This document shows, in pieces, positions 49,427 through 58,410 of a stretch of DNA of 64,000 bases. Location of the stretch: positions 1,550,001 to 1,614,000 of the forward strand of contig NZ_FNTA01000004.1 in NCBI RefSeq assembly GCF_900105055.1, given 5' to 3'. This stretch comes from Amycolatopsis lurida. GTDB lineage: Bacteria; Actinomycetota; Actinomycetes; Mycobacteriales; Pseudonocardiaceae. Position 1 is the first letter of the stretch. Each line of letters starts with the position of its first letter. The notes under the pieces are model-generated. The model saw only the letters and a program-made list of their open reading frames with translations, was not told the origin of the DNA and did no database searches. Both the position numbers and the translations under genes were made by a program.

Positions 49427-51691
49427 TTACTGGGCGTCGGCCTTCGGAGCCTCGGCCTTGTCGCCTTCGGCGGCCTTGGCGTCCTTCGAGTCCGCCGAGT
49501 CTTCTTCCTGGACCACGATCAGGCTGATCTTGCCGCGGTTGTCGATGTCGGCGATCTCGACGCGGAGCTTGTCGCCCACGTTGACCACGTCCTCGACCTT
49601 GGCGATCCGCTTGCCGTTGCCCAGCTTCGAGATGTGCACCAGGCCGTCCTTGCCCGGCAGCAGCGAGACGAACGCGCCGAACGCGGCCGTCTTCACCACG
49701 GTGCCGAGGAAGCGCTCGCCGACCTTGGGCAGCTGCGGGTTGGCGATGGCGTTGATCTTGTCGATCGCCGCCTCCGCCGACGGGCCGTCGGCCGCGCCCA
49801 CGTAGATCGTGCCGTCGTCCTCGATGGAGATGTCGGCGCCGGTCTCCTCGGTGATCGAGTTGATCATCTTGCCCTTCGGGCCGATGACCTCGCCGATCTT
49901 GTCCACCGGGATCTTCACGCTGGTGACGCGCGGGGCGAACGGGCTCATCTCGTCCGGAGCGTCGATCGCCTCGGCGATGACCTCCAGGATGGTGAGGCGA
50001 GCGTCCTTCGCCTGCTTCAGCGCGGCCGCGAGGACCTCCGACGGGATGCCGTCGAGCTTCGTGTCCAGCTGCAGGGCGGTGATGATGTCCTTGGTGCCGG
50101 CGACCTTGAAGTCCATGTCGCCCATGGCGTCCTCGGCACCGAGGATGTCGGTCAGCGCGACGTAGCGGGTCTCGCCGTCGACCTCGTCGGAGATGAGACC
50201 CATGGCGATGCCGGCGACCGGCGCCTTCAGCGGGACACCCGCGTTCAGCAGGGCCATGGTCGAGGCACAGACCGAGCCCATCGAGGTGGAGCCGTTGGAG
50301 CCCAGCGCCTCGGAGACCTGGCGGATCGCGTACGGGAACTCGTCCCGCTTCGGCAGGACCGGGACCAGGGCGCGCTCGGCGAGCATGCCGTGGCCGATCT
50401 CGCGCCGCTTCGGCGAACCGACGCGGCCGGTCTCGCCGGTGGAGAACGGCGGGAAGTTGTAGTGGTGCAGGTACCGCTTCGTGGTCTCCGGGGAGAGCGA
50501 GTCGATCTGCTGCTCCATGCGGAGCATGTTCAGCGTGGTGACGCCCAGGATCTGGGTCTCACCGCGCTCGAACAGCGCGGAACCGTGCGCCCGCGGGATC
50601 ACGGCGACCTCGGCGGCGAGCGAGCGGATGTCGGTCAGCCCGCGGCCGTCCATGCGGATCTTGTCCGTGAGGACGCGCTTGCGCATGATCTTCTTCGACA
50701 GGGCCTTGAACGCCGCGCCGATCTCCTTCTCGCGGCCTTGGAAGGCTTCGCCCTCGCCCAGGCCGACCTTCTCCAGCACCGCGGCCTTGACCTGGTCGGT
50801 CGCGTTGTCACGGTCCTGCTTGCCCGCGATGGTCAGGGCGTTCGCGAGGTCGTCGGTCGCGATGGCGGCGACGGCGTCGAAGGCGTCCTGCTCGTAGGCC
50901 AGGAAGACCGGGAACTCACCGGTCGGCTTGGCGGCCAGCTCGGCCAGCTGCTGCTGGGCCTCGCACAGCACCTTGATGAACGGCTTCGAGGCCTCGAGGC
51001 CCTCGGCGACGGCGATCTCGTCCGGCGCCTTGCCGCCGTCGGCGATCAGGTCGAGAGTCTTCTCGGTGCCTTCGGCCTCGACCATCATGATCGCGACGTC
51101 ATCACCGACGATACGGCCGGCGACCACCATGTTGAAGGTGGCGTCCTCGAGCTGCTTCCAGGTCGGGAACGCGACCCACTGGCCCTCGATCAGCGCGACG
51201 CGGACGCCGCCGACCGGGCCCGAGAACGGCAGGCCGGCGATCTGGGTCGAGGCCGAGGCCGCGTTGATCGCGAGCACGTCGTACGGGTCGTCCGGGTTGA
51301 GGCTCTGGACGGTGATGACGACCTGGATCTCGTTGCGGAGACCGTCGGCGAACGACGGGCGCAGCGGCCGGTCGATCAGGCGGCAGGTCAGGATCGCGTC
51401 GGTCGACGGGCGGCCCTCGCGACGGAAGAACGCGCCGGGGATGCGTCCGGCGGCGTACATCCGCTCCTCGACGTCCACGGTCAGCGGGAAGAAGTCGAAG
51501 TGGTCTTTCGGGTGCTTCGACGCGGTGGTCGCCGACAGCAGCATGGTCTCTTCGTCGAGGTACGCGACGACGGAGCCGGCGGCCTGACGGGCCAGGCGGC
51601 CGGTCTCGAAGCGGACGGTGCGAGTGCCGAAACGGCCGTTGTCGATCACGGCTTCGGTTTCGTGCACGGTGACTCCGGTGGAGTCGGTCAT
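49427..51691 (-). CDS. pnp: polyribonucleotide nucleotidyltransferase
   Basis: 754 residues from ATG 51691 (GAGGAGA upstream). Two RNase PH-like domains (first from residue 15, second with [27 protein letters not shown] and the [23 protein letters not shown] phosphate site), the KH domain ([32 protein letters not shown]) and an S1 domain ([32 protein letters not shown]), then an acidic tail. It degrades RNA 3'-5' phosphorolytically and adds tails. Its leader contains the probable Actino-pnp element. Confidence 0.97.
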   Translation of the reverse strand: MTDSTGVTVHETEAVIDNGRFGTRTVRFETGRLARQAAGSVVAYLDEETMLLSATTASKHPKDHFDFFPLTVDVEERMYAAGRIPGAFFRREGRPSTDAILTCRLIDRPLRPSFADGLRNEIQVVITVQSLNPDDPYDVLAINAASASTQIAGLPFSGPVGGVRVALIEGQWVAFPTWKQLEDATFNMVVAGRIVGDDVAIMMVEAEGTEKTLDLIADGGKAPDEIAVAEGLEASKPFIKVLCEAQQQLAELAAKPTGEFPVFLAYEQDAFDAVAAIATDDLANALTIAGKQDRDNATDQVKAAVLEKVGLGEGEAFQGREKEIGAAFKALSKKIMRKRVLTDKIRMDGRGLTDIRSLAAEVAVIPRAHGSALFERGETQILGVTTLNMLRMEQQIDSLSPETTKRYLHHYNFPPFSTGETGRVGSPKRREIGHGMLAERALVPVLPKRDEFPYAIRQVSEALGSNGSTSMGSVCASTMALLNAGVPLKAPVAGIAMGLISDEVDGETRYVALTDILGAEDAMGDMDFKVAGTKDIITALQLDTKLDGIPSEVLAAALKQAKDARLTILEVIAEAIDAPDEMSPFAPRVTSVKIPVDKIGEVIGPKGKMINSITEETGADISIEDDGTIYVGAADGPSAEAAIDKINAIANPQLPKVGERFLGTVVKTAAFGAFVSLLPGKDGLVHISKLGNGKRIAKVEDVVNVGDKLRVEIADIDNRGKISLIVVQEEDSADSKDAKAAEGDKAEAPKADAQ

Positions 51692-51764
51692 AGGGTGTAT
51701 CTCCTCTTTTGTTCCTCTGTAACGGCGCGAGTCTCCCACCCTGGGACCTGTTTCGCCTGCGGAC

Positions 51765-51842
51765 GCTCGAGGAGTGAGGCCGGTCTTCGATCGAAGCCCC
51801 CGGGCCGTTGCCCGGGAACCACTACCGAGGACCGGCGGACGG
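51765..51842 (-). promoter_or_regulatory. Actino-pnp-type leader RNA
   Basis: On the minus strand, between rpsO and pnp, an outer stem GCCGGTC / GACCGGC encloses a CGGTAGTGGTTCCC segment, a CCGGGC-AACG-GCCCGG hairpin and a CTTCGATCGAAG hairpin. Position and layout fit the Actino-pnp motif known from 5' leaders of actinobacterial pnp genes, thought to be cleaved or bound in PNPase autoregulation. Identified by recall of the motif, not by a covariance search. Confidence 0.65.
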
Positions 51843-51875
51843 TTCCTCGTGCGCGCTCGCGCCTGTGTTCTTAGA

Positions 51876-51912
51876 CCGAGGGGGAGCGACCGATGTGGTC
51901 ACTCCCCCTCGG
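51876..51912 (-). terminator. terminator or processing hairpin after rpsO
   Basis: Arms CCGAGGGGGAG (51876-51886) and CTCCCCCTCGG (51902-51912), with the inner pair GACC/GGTC, directly after the rpsO stop. In many bacteria an RNase III hairpin between rpsO and pnp starts pnp autoregulation. Confidence 0.75.
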
Positions 51913-51919
51913 GTTCAAG

Positions 51920-52189
51920 CTATCGGCGGAGGCCGAGACGCTGGATCAGCGCACGGTAACGCTCGATGTCCACCTTCATCACGTAGTTCAGCAGCCGGCG
52001 GCGGCGGCCGACCAGCAGCAGAAGCCCGCGACGGGAGTGGTGGTCGTGCTTGTGAGCCTTGAGGTGCTCGGTGAGGCCGACGATGCGCTTGGTCAGCAGC
52101 GCGACCTGGGCCTCGGGGGATCCGGTGTCCGAGTCGTGCACGCCGTACTCGGCAAGGATCGACTTCTTCTCTTCGGTGGACAAAGCCAC
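51920..52189 (-). CDS. rpsO: 30S ribosomal protein uS15
   Basis: 89 residues from GTG 52189 (GGAG 8 nt upstream). It matches S15 throughout: [70 protein letters not shown]. It binds the central domain of 16S rRNA. The rpsO-pnp order is universal in this phylum. A -10-like TAGCCT on the minus strand near 52291-52296 may be its promoter, leaving a structured leader of about 100 nt that could allow S15 autoregulation. Confidence 0.97.
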   Translation of the reverse strand: MALSTEEKKSILAEYGVHDSDTGSPEAQVALLTKRIVGLTEHLKAHKHDHHSRRGLLLLVGRRRRLLNYVMKVDIERYRALIQRLGLRR

Positions 52190-52317
52190 AGTGGTGCTCC
52201 TAGATATCTGTGCCGTGCGGCCCGGACGATGTCTTCACGCCGGGTGAGACGGTCACGGCCGCCACGGACTGCAGCCGGACCCGATCGTCAAGGCTACCAG
52301 CCTCGTGATCAGCGGCT

Positions 52318-52827
52318 TCAGGCGCGGGCGTGGTCCAACGCGTACGACCGGATCACCCGGTAGCGCGAAACGCCCTGTTCACGGTCACTGCCCATCAGAA
52401 CGGCCTCGGTCGCCGTCCAAGTCTCACTGGTGAACCCGGCCAGCCGCTCCTCCCACGCGCTCGCGGCGCGGGGCCGGTCGCGGGGGAAGCGGGCCAGTGT
52501 CAGGTGGGCCACGTACGGCCTGCCTTCACTCTCCGCGCCGGCCTTCACGGCCAGCTCGTGGAGCCCGGTTCCGAACACACTCAACCACAGCACCCCGGGG
52601 AATGTCGCCGCCTTTTCCAGCCGGAGGTCGATCGGGCCCGCGCCGTCCAGCCGCCCGGCGAGCCAGTCGCCTCGGCCCGCCGGGTCGTCCTGGCCGTAGA
52701 AACCGAGGGTGATATGCCAGTCTTCCCGCGGCGACCAGCGGAAATCGTCTTGTTCGGGCGTGCCGAGCGCGGCGGCGACCTGGTCGAGGACCTCGTCCGG
52801 CGGGATCACCGCGCTGAAGAGCGTCAT
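52318..52827 (-). CDS. thpR: RNA 2',3'-cyclic phosphodiesterase (2H family)
   Basis: 169 residues from ATG 52827 (an in-frame GTG at 52833 is the alternative; neither has a clear ribosome-binding site). The two HxT motifs of the 2H phosphoesterases are HITLGFYG (about residue 40) and HLTLARFP (about residue 108). ThpR/LigT opens 2',3'-cyclic phosphates of RNA ends and can ligate tRNA halves in vitro. It sits upstream of rpsO-pnp, consistent with RNA metabolism. Confidence 0.88.
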   Translation of the reverse strand: MTLFSAVIPPDEVLDQVAAALGTPEQDDFRWSPREDWHITLGFYGQDDPAGRGDWLAGRLDGAGPIDLRLEKAATFPGVLWLSVFGTGLHELAVKAGAESEGRPYVAHLTLARFPRDRPRAASAWEERLAGFTSETWTATEAVLMGSDREQGVSRYRVIRSYALDHARA

Positions 52828-52833
52828 GGGCAC

Positions 52834-52933
52834 GTGACTCGCGTGATCAGAGCCGTAACTCGCGTGCTTGGAGGCGTAACTCGTGAGTTACGCCTCCAAG
52901 CACGCGAGTTACGCCGCCAGACACGCGAGTCAC
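52834..52933. repeat. 21-bp repeats arranged as a giant hairpin, locus R4
   Basis: Units GTGACTCGCGTGATCAGAGC... (52834-52854) and GTAACTCGCGTGCTTGGAGG... (52855-52875) run into the palindrome GTAACTCGTGAGTTAC (52876-52891), then the same units inverted (52892-52912, a perfect partner, and 52913-52933). The whole 100-bp gap between the thpR start and the stop codon of the HTH gene is this fold-back repeat. Confidence 0.85.
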
Positions 52934-52934
52934 G

Positions 52935-53417
52935 TCAAGAACCGTTCCTCGCGGCGCGGCGCAGCAGGTCCGCCAGGGCCGGGAAGTCTTCGTCGAGCAG
53001 CTTCGCGGCTTCGGTGAGGTCTTCGTCCTCGCCGATGTCCCGCAGTGCCACGAGCACGCCCTGGTCGTCGGCGACGGCGCCGACCGGGATGCTGTCCCTG
53101 CCCACCGTCGGCCGCGAATCGCGGACGTCCTCAAGTGCCTCCTGCATGGCCTTGCGGTCTCCCGCGGCGACCGCCGGGACCAGCACCTTGCGCTCCAGCA
53201 TGATCATCTTGGCGAGGACGACCGGGTTCCCGATCTTCGCGCGGCGGCCGCTCATCACCTGGCTGAGCATGGGCGCGCTGATGCCGAGGACCTCGGCGAG
53301 GAAGGCCTGGGAGATGTCGAAGGCGACGACCAGTCTCCGCACGCGATCGCCGAGCGGCTCCCCGTACCACTCCCTCTGCAGCGCGATGTTCCGCTGGACG
53401 ATCTTGTGGTCCTCCAC
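52935..53417 (-). CDS. XRE-type helix-turn-helix DNA-binding protein
   Basis: 160 residues from GTG 53417 (GGGGAG 10 nt upstream). A single HTH, DISQAFLAEVLGISAPMLSQVMSGRRAKIGNP (about residues 34-65), is followed by a helical acidic C-terminal part with no known sensor domain. The target is unknown. A similar regulator is found beside ribF in related Pseudonocardiaceae by my recollection of the family, which I cannot verify here. The gene ends 2 bp from the R4 fold-back repeat. Confidence 0.75.
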   Translation of the reverse strand: MEDHKIVQRNIALQREWYGEPLGDRVRRLVVAFDISQAFLAEVLGISAPMLSQVMSGRRAKIGNPVVLAKMIMLERKVLVPAVAAGDRKAMQEALEDVRDSRPTVGRDSIPVGAVADDQGVLVALRDIGEDEDLTEAAKLLDEDFPALADLLRRAARNGS

Positions 53418-53534
53418 CTTGGTCCGCTCCCCTTAACCCCATCGAACGCCATGCGCGGTCCGTGACATCTTGCCACCGGAACGCACGTGAGCGGGTGTGT
53501 TTGTCGATTGTCATCCGGCCAAGGCCGGAACCGG

Positions 53535-54497
53535 TCAGGCCTGCCCGCCGAGCAGTTCCCTGGTGCGGGCGACGTCCTCGTCGATCTGCGCCACCAGCCC
53601 CTCCGACGTCGGGAACCGGACCTGATCCCGCAGCTTGGCGACGAAATCGAGCGCGACGTGCTGCCCGTAGAAATCCTCGTCGATGTCGAGGACGAAGGCC
53701 TCGACGGTGCGTTCCCGCCCCGAGAAGGTCGGATTGGTGCCGACGGACACGGCGGCACGCAGCCGTCGGCCGGAATCCGACGAACGGGTGAACCAGGCGC
53801 TGTAGACCCCGTCGGCGGGCACCGCCGCGAACCGCGGCGTCGACAGGTTCGCCGTCGGGTACCCGAGATCGTGCCCCCGGCCGTCGCCCCGGACGACGAT
53901 GCCCTCCAGCCGGTGCGGCCTGCCGAGCGCTTCGGACGCGGCGACGACGTCTCCGGCGTCGATGCACGAGCGGACGTAGGTCGAGGAGAAGGTGATGTCG
54001 TTGTCCGCCTGCTCCTGGGCGAGCAGCCCCTGAAGTTCCGCGCCCTGCGCCACGAAACCGAACCGCTTCCCCAGCGTGCGGAGGAGTTCGACGTCACCGG
54101 CCGCCTTGGCGCCGAAGGTGAAGTTCTCCCCCACGATCACCGCGGCCGCGTGCAGCTTGTCCACCAGTACCTCGTGCACGAACTCGTGCGCCGTCAGCCG
54201 CGACAGTTCGAGCGTGAACGGCAGCACGCAGAAGACGTCCACGCCCAGGCCCTCGACCAGTTCCGCCTTGCGGCGCAACGTGGTCAGCTGCGCCGGATGA
54301 CTGCCCGGCCGGATCACCTCCGACGGATGCGGATCGAAGGTCAGCACCACACTCGGCACGCCGCGTTCGGCGGCGGCGCGGACCGTCCTCGAAATCAGCT
54401 CCTGATGACCCCGGTGCACGCCGTCGAAGACGCCGATCGTCACCACACACCGTCCCCAGCTCCCGGGGAGGTCACCCAAACCACGCCAACGCTGCAC
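53535..54497 (-). CDS. ribF: bifunctional riboflavin kinase / FAD synthetase
   Basis: 320 residues from GTG 54497. The N-terminal nucleotidyltransferase shows GVFDGVHRGHQEL (HxGH-type) and the ISSTYVR-like motif as FSSTYVRSCIDAGDV. The C-terminal kinase has GHDLGYPTANLSTP and the VFVLDIDEDFYGQ-like EAFVLDIDEDFYGQHVALDFVAKLRDQVRF. It phosphorylates riboflavin to FMN and adenylates FMN to FAD. The truB-ribF-rpsO-pnp order is the actinobacterial norm. Confidence 0.96.
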   Translation of the reverse strand: MQRWRGLGDLPGSWGRCVVTIGVFDGVHRGHQELISRTVRAAAERGVPSVVLTFDPHPSEVIRPGSHPAQLTTLRRKAELVEGLGVDVFCVLPFTLELSRLTAHEFVHEVLVDKLHAAAVIVGENFTFGAKAAGDVELLRTLGKRFGFVAQGAELQGLLAQEQADNDITFSSTYVRSCIDAGDVVAASEALGRPHRLEGIVVRGDGRGHDLGYPTANLSTPRFAAVPADGVYSAWFTRSSDSGRRLRAAVSVGTNPTFSGRERTVEAFVLDIDEDFYGQHVALDFVAKLRDQVRFPTSEGLVAQIDEDVARTRELLGGQA

Positions 54498-54590
54498 TTC
54501 TAGCCCCGTCTCCTCAGGCCCGCTCCGGTCAATACCCTAGGCCGTGCCCTGCGCGGCACGCTCGCGGGCTTCGCGCCCAGGCGGCCCTGA

Positions 54591-54636
54591 CTCGTGAGTG
54601 GTAAGGACGGTTAGAACCGTCCTTACCACTCACGAG
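54591..54636. repeat. family A palindrome, copy 4 (46 bp)
   Basis: Perfect 22-bp arms (54591-54612 and 54615-54636), identical to copies 2 and 3 except the centre, AG instead of CT (that is, the reverse orientation). It ends 9 bp before the stop codon of truB on the minus strand. Confidence 0.9.
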
Positions 54637-54645
54637 GTCCCCTAC

Positions 54646-55569
54646 CTAAGCGGGCAGCAACACGACCACCGACCGGGCCAGCTCGCCTTCGTCCGCGGCG
54701 AGCGCGAGCACCCGGCCGTCCGGCCCGAACATCCCGTACGTGCCTTCGATCCCGGCCGCGGGCACCCTCTGTCCATATCGGACCGCCTGGGCCATGCGGA
54801 CGTCCAGATCGCGGCGCGGGAACGCGGCGGCGACGGCGGCGTCGAGGTCCAGCGACAGCTCCGGCTTGTCCTCGAGCTGGTCGAGGGTGCGCGCCTTGGC
54901 GAGGGTGAACGGCCCGACCGTGGTGCGCCGCAACGCGAGCAGATGCCCGCCGGCGCCGAGCCCGGCGCCGAGATCGCGGGCCAGCGCCCGGACGTAGGTC
55001 CCCGACGAACATTCGACGACGGCGTCGAGTTCGATCCGGCCCGCCTCGCGGCGGGTGGCGAGCAGATCGAAGCGGTGCACGGTGACCGGCCGCGGCGGGA
55101 TGACGACCTCTTCGCCGGCGCGGACCCGGGCGTACGCGCGCTTGCCGTCGATCTTGACCGCGCTGACCGCGCTCGGCACCTGCTGGATGTCACCCGTCAG
55201 CGCGGCAATCCCGGCGGCGATCGCTTCGTCGGTGATCTTCTCGACGACTTCCGGGGCGGCTTCGGCGATCGGCTCGCCCTCGGCGTCGTCGGTCGTGGTG
55301 GACAGTCCCAAGGAGAGGGTCGCGAGGTAGGTCTTGCGGTCCAGAGCCAAGTGGCCGAGGAGTTTCGTCGCGCGTTCGATGCCGAGCACGAGGACACCGG
55401 TGGCCATCGGATCGAGGGTGCCGGCGTGCCCGACCTTGCGGGTGCCCATGAAGCGCCGCGCCCTGGCGACGACGTCATGGGAGGTCATCCCCGACGGCTT
55501 GTCGACGATGACGAGACCGGGGGGCGGGGCGGGACGTTTCTTGGCTTGAGCCTGATTGGGGCGCGACAC
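54646..55569 (-). CDS. truB: tRNA pseudouridine(55) synthase
   Basis: 307 residues from GTG 55569. GLVIVDKPSGMTSHDVVARARR starts the fold and the catalytic Asp is in KVGHAGTLDPMATGVLVLGI; the later YLATLSLGLSTTTDDAEGE, FTGDIQQVPSAVSAVKIDGKRAYARVRAGEEV and CSSGTYVRALARDLG motifs and a C-terminal PUA-like region complete it. It modifies U55 in the T loop of tRNAs. The ORF could be extended upstream but that part is a shadow of the MFS gene. It ends at a family A palindrome. Confidence 0.96.
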   Translation of the reverse strand: MSRPNQAQAKKRPAPPPGLVIVDKPSGMTSHDVVARARRFMGTRKVGHAGTLDPMATGVLVLGIERATKLLGHLALDRKTYLATLSLGLSTTTDDAEGEPIAEAAPEVVEKITDEAIAAGIAALTGDIQQVPSAVSAVKIDGKRAYARVRAGEEVVIPPRPVTVHRFDLLATRREAGRIELDAVVECSSGTYVRALARDLGAGLGAGGHLLALRRTTVGPFTLAKARTLDQLEDKPELSLDLDAAVAAAFPRRDLDVRMAQAVRYGQRVPAAGIEGTYGMFGPDGRVLALAADEGELARSVVVLLPA

Positions 55570-55598
55570 GGGCCGAACCCTATCTTTCGGGGCTTCGC

Positions 55599-56909
55599 CT
55601 AGGACGAGACGGGCAGCGGCGCTTCGGCGTCCCAGCGGCGGCGCCGGATCTGCACCGGGATCTCCTCGCCGCGGGCCTCGGCCTCGAACAGCACGGCGCG
55701 GGTGCGCCGCCACCACACGAGCATCCGGAAGGTGCCGAACGCGAGCACCGCGATCACGGACAGCAGTGCCAGGCGGAACGTGCCGCCCGTCCACTCCAGC
55801 AGCACGCCGACCGCGAGCGCCGAGATCGTCGTGGCCACGAACCCGCCGACGTTCACCACCCCGGTCGCGGTGCCGACGCGCGAGAGCGGGTTGTAGTCCC
55901 GCGCCAGCGCGAACCCGATCATCGACGCCGGGCCGCCCAGGGAAAGGAACGCGAACACGGGGACCAGGACCGCGACGGGGATCGTCCCGCCCCAGCCGAG
56001 CAGGACCGCCCACATCACCGCGGCGCCGCCGATGTACCCGCCGACGAGCGGCATCCGCAGCGACGGGCGCCGTCCGATCAGCCCGCCGGCCACCGGTCCG
56101 CCGATCATCGAGCCGAACACGAACACGATCAGCAGCGAACTCGCGGTGGACTTCGGATATCCCTGCCCCTGTACGAGGAACGGGACTCCCCACAGCATGG
56201 TCAGCACGTTGGGGGCGAACATCGTGCTGAAGTGGACCCAGAACCCCAGCCGGGTCCCCGGGGTGCGCCACGCCTCGGCGACCTGTCGGCCCAGCACCTT
56301 CGGATGGACCTTTTCCCGCACGGGCTCCGGCATCCCGCGCGGGGTGTCTTCGACGCGGAGGGCGACGACGGCGGTGTACAGCGCCGTCACCAGCCCGACG
56401 GCGAGGAACGTCGAGGTCCAGCCGGGGCCGTCGAGCAGCAGGCCCAGCGGGAGGGTCGCGGCGAGGTTGCCGACGTAGCCGATCGCCCCGGTCAGCGCGG
56501 CGAGCAGGGCGTACTGGCGGCCGGGGAAATGCGCGGCGATCAACCGCAGGATGCTGACGAAGGTCAGCGCGTCACCGAAGCCGACGACGGCGCGGGCGAG
56601 CAGGCCGAGCGGGTACGAATCGGCGACCGCGAGCAGGATCTGGCCGAGCCCGAGGAAGAACACGGCGCCGGTGAGCACGCGGCGCGGGCCGTAGCGGTCG
56701 ACGAGGACGCCGGTGGGGATCTGCATCGCGGCGTAGACGCCGACCTGCAGGACGGTGAACGTGCCGAGCGCGGCCGCGCCGACGCCGAAGCGGTCGGCGG
56801 CCTGGAGCCCGGCGACACCGAACGAGGTGCGGTGGAAGACGGCGAGAAGGTAGACGGTGACGGCGGCGAACCAGATGAACCAGGACCGGCGGGTGGCTCG
56901 GCCTGTCAC
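55599..56909 (-). CDS. MFS transporter
   Basis: 436 residues from GTG 56909 (GGAGGAAAC upstream). Twelve membrane helices with the A-type motif GVLVDRYGPRRVLTGAV between helices 2 and 3 and the matching GGLIGRRPSLRMPLVGG between 8 and 9. The N-terminal WFAAVTVYLLAVFHRTSFGVAGLQAADRFGV is typical of a broad group of metabolite and drug transporters; the substrate cannot be told. A Thr-Tyr-rich hydrophobic core without charged binding residues suggests a neutral or hydrophobic solute. Confidence 0.88.
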   Translation of the reverse strand: MTGRATRRSWFIWFAAVTVYLLAVFHRTSFGVAGLQAADRFGVGAAALGTFTVLQVGVYAAMQIPTGVLVDRYGPRRVLTGAVFFLGLGQILLAVADSYPLGLLARAVVGFGDALTFVSILRLIAAHFPGRQYALLAALTGAIGYVGNLAATLPLGLLLDGPGWTSTFLAVGLVTALYTAVVALRVEDTPRGMPEPVREKVHPKVLGRQVAEAWRTPGTRLGFWVHFSTMFAPNVLTMLWGVPFLVQGQGYPKSTASSLLIVFVFGSMIGGPVAGGLIGRRPSLRMPLVGGYIGGAAVMWAVLLGWGGTIPVAVLVPVFAFLSLGGPASMIGFALARDYNPLSRVGTATGVVNVGGFVATTISALAVGVLLEWTGGTFRLALLSVIAVLAFGTFRMLVWWRRTRAVLFEAEARGEEIPVQIRRRRWDAEAPLPVSS

Positions 56910-57036
56910 AGTGTTTCCTCCTCGGGCACGGTTTCGGGCGAAGAGACGCCCGCACTGCCGCCTCATATAGTTGTAGCGCGTACGCAACGACGAAACATAG
57001 CCGTTACCCGGGTGCTTTTCGCCACACGCCCGGCTC

Positions 57037-57060
57037 CCGCGTTCAGAGGACTAAACGCGG
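57037..57060. repeat. family H hairpin at the end of the MATE gene
   Basis: CCGCGTT...AACGCGG (24 bp). Its minus-strand sequence, starting CCGCGTTTAGTCCTCTGAAC, differs at one base from the sequence at 63884-63906. It contains the MATE stop codon (57053-57051). Confidence 0.6.
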
Positions 57061-58373
57061 ACGGCGCCCTCGACGGCCCACCGCCCCGAGCGCCACCGCA
57101 CCAGCAGGGTCGCCAGCCGCAGCAGCATGAACAGCGAGAGCCCGGTCCAAATCCCGGCCAGCCCCCAGCCGAACGCGAGCGAAAGCCAGATCAGCGGCAG
57201 GAACCCCAGCGCCGCGCTCAGCAGGGTCGCGTTGCGCAGGAAGGCGGCGTCGCCGGCGCCGAGCAGGACGCCGTCCAGCGCGAACACCACCCCGGCGATC
57301 GGTTGCAGCGCGACGAAGAACCACCACGCGTGCGGGATCTGGCCGAGCACGGCCGCGTCGGAGGTGAACACCTGCGGCAGCACCCCGGCCACCGACGCGA
57401 ACACGACACCGAGGAAGCAGCCGAAGATCAGCCCGTAGCCGGTGATCTGACGCGACAGCCCGAGAGCCCGTTTGCTCGCCCCGGCACCGAGGGCCGCCCC
57501 TACGAGCGACTGCGCGGCGATCGCGAGCGAGTCCAGCACCAGCGCGAGGAAGGTCCACAGCTGCAGCACGACCTGGTGCGCGCCGACGGCCTCGGTGGAC
57601 GTCCGCGCGGCGACCGCGGCGGCGGAGACGAAACACGCCTGGAAGGCGAGACTGCGGAGCACCAGGTCCCGGCCGAGGCCGAGCTGGGCACGCATGACCT
57701 TCGGCTCCGGGCGCAGCGGGACCCGTTCCCGCACCAGGGCCGCGACGAACAGGGACGCCGAGATCACCTGCGCGACGACGTTCGCGATCGCCGACCCTTC
57801 CAGCCCCCAGTCCGCGCCGTACACCAGCACCGGGCACAGCACGGCGGAGATCCCGTTGCCCGCCAGCACATAGCGCAATGGCTTCGCGGAATCCTGGACG
57901 CCGCGCATCCAGCCGTTGCCCGCCATCGTGATCAGGATGAACGGCGTCCCGAACAGCGCGATCCGCAGCCAGGAAACGGCCGCGTCGGTGATCGCGGCGT
58001 CGCCGGAAAGGACCCGCGCGATCGGCGCGGCCAGCAGCTGCCCGGCGACGATCACGACCAGCCCGACGATCACCGCCAGCCAGGTCGCCTGGACTCCTTC
58101 GCGGACAGCGTCGCCACGACGGCCCGCGCCGTGCAGCCGCGCGGTCCGTGACGTGGTGCCGTACGACAGGAACGTCAGCTGGCTCGAAACCTGCGACAGC
58201 ACGACCCCGCCGACGGCGAGCCCGGCCAGCGGCAGCGCGCCGAGGTGGCCGACGACGGCCGTGTCCACCAGGACGTACAGCGGTTCGGCGGCGAGGACGC
58301 CGAGTGCGGGCACGGCGAGGCCGAGCACGCGTTTCGGCGGGACGCGCTCGTCGATTTCGGAAGCTTCAGGCAC
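57051..58373 (-). CDS. MATE family efflux transporter (DinF type)
   Basis: 440 residues from a leaderless GTG (TAGTCT on the minus strand, 58385-58380, 6 nt upstream). Twelve helices in two halves; PLYVLVDTAVVGHLGALPLAGLAVGGVV is the N-terminal MATE/DinF signature, with EAVGAHQVVLQLWTFLALVLDSLAIAAQSLVGAALG in the second half. Drug/cation antiport is the family function. Position near truB and nrnA corresponds to mycobacterial dinF. Confidence 0.92.
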   Translation of the reverse strand: MPEASEIDERVPPKRVLGLAVPALGVLAAEPLYVLVDTAVVGHLGALPLAGLAVGGVVLSQVSSQLTFLSYGTTSRTARLHGAGRRGDAVREGVQATWLAVIVGLVVIVAGQLLAAPIARVLSGDAAITDAAVSWLRIALFGTPFILITMAGNGWMRGVQDSAKPLRYVLAGNGISAVLCPVLVYGADWGLEGSAIANVVAQVISASLFVAALVRERVPLRPEPKVMRAQLGLGRDLVLRSLAFQACFVSAAAVAARTSTEAVGAHQVVLQLWTFLALVLDSLAIAAQSLVGAALGAGASKRALGLSRQITGYGLIFGCFLGVVFASVAGVLPQVFTSDAAVLGQIPHAWWFFVALQPIAGVVFALDGVLLGAGDAAFLRNATLLSAALGFLPLIWLSLAFGWGLAGIWTGLSLFMLLRLATLLVRWRSGRWAVEGAVRV

Positions 58374-58410
58374 CCCTGGAGACTAAAGGCCCGCAGCCGG
58401 CGTGCTCACG

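Noticed and set aside
56940-57000. An operator GTTGTA...CGCAAC upstream of the MFS gene
   Set aside because: Only four bases at each end are symmetric and no regulator gene is adjacent, so chance is a sufficient explanation.
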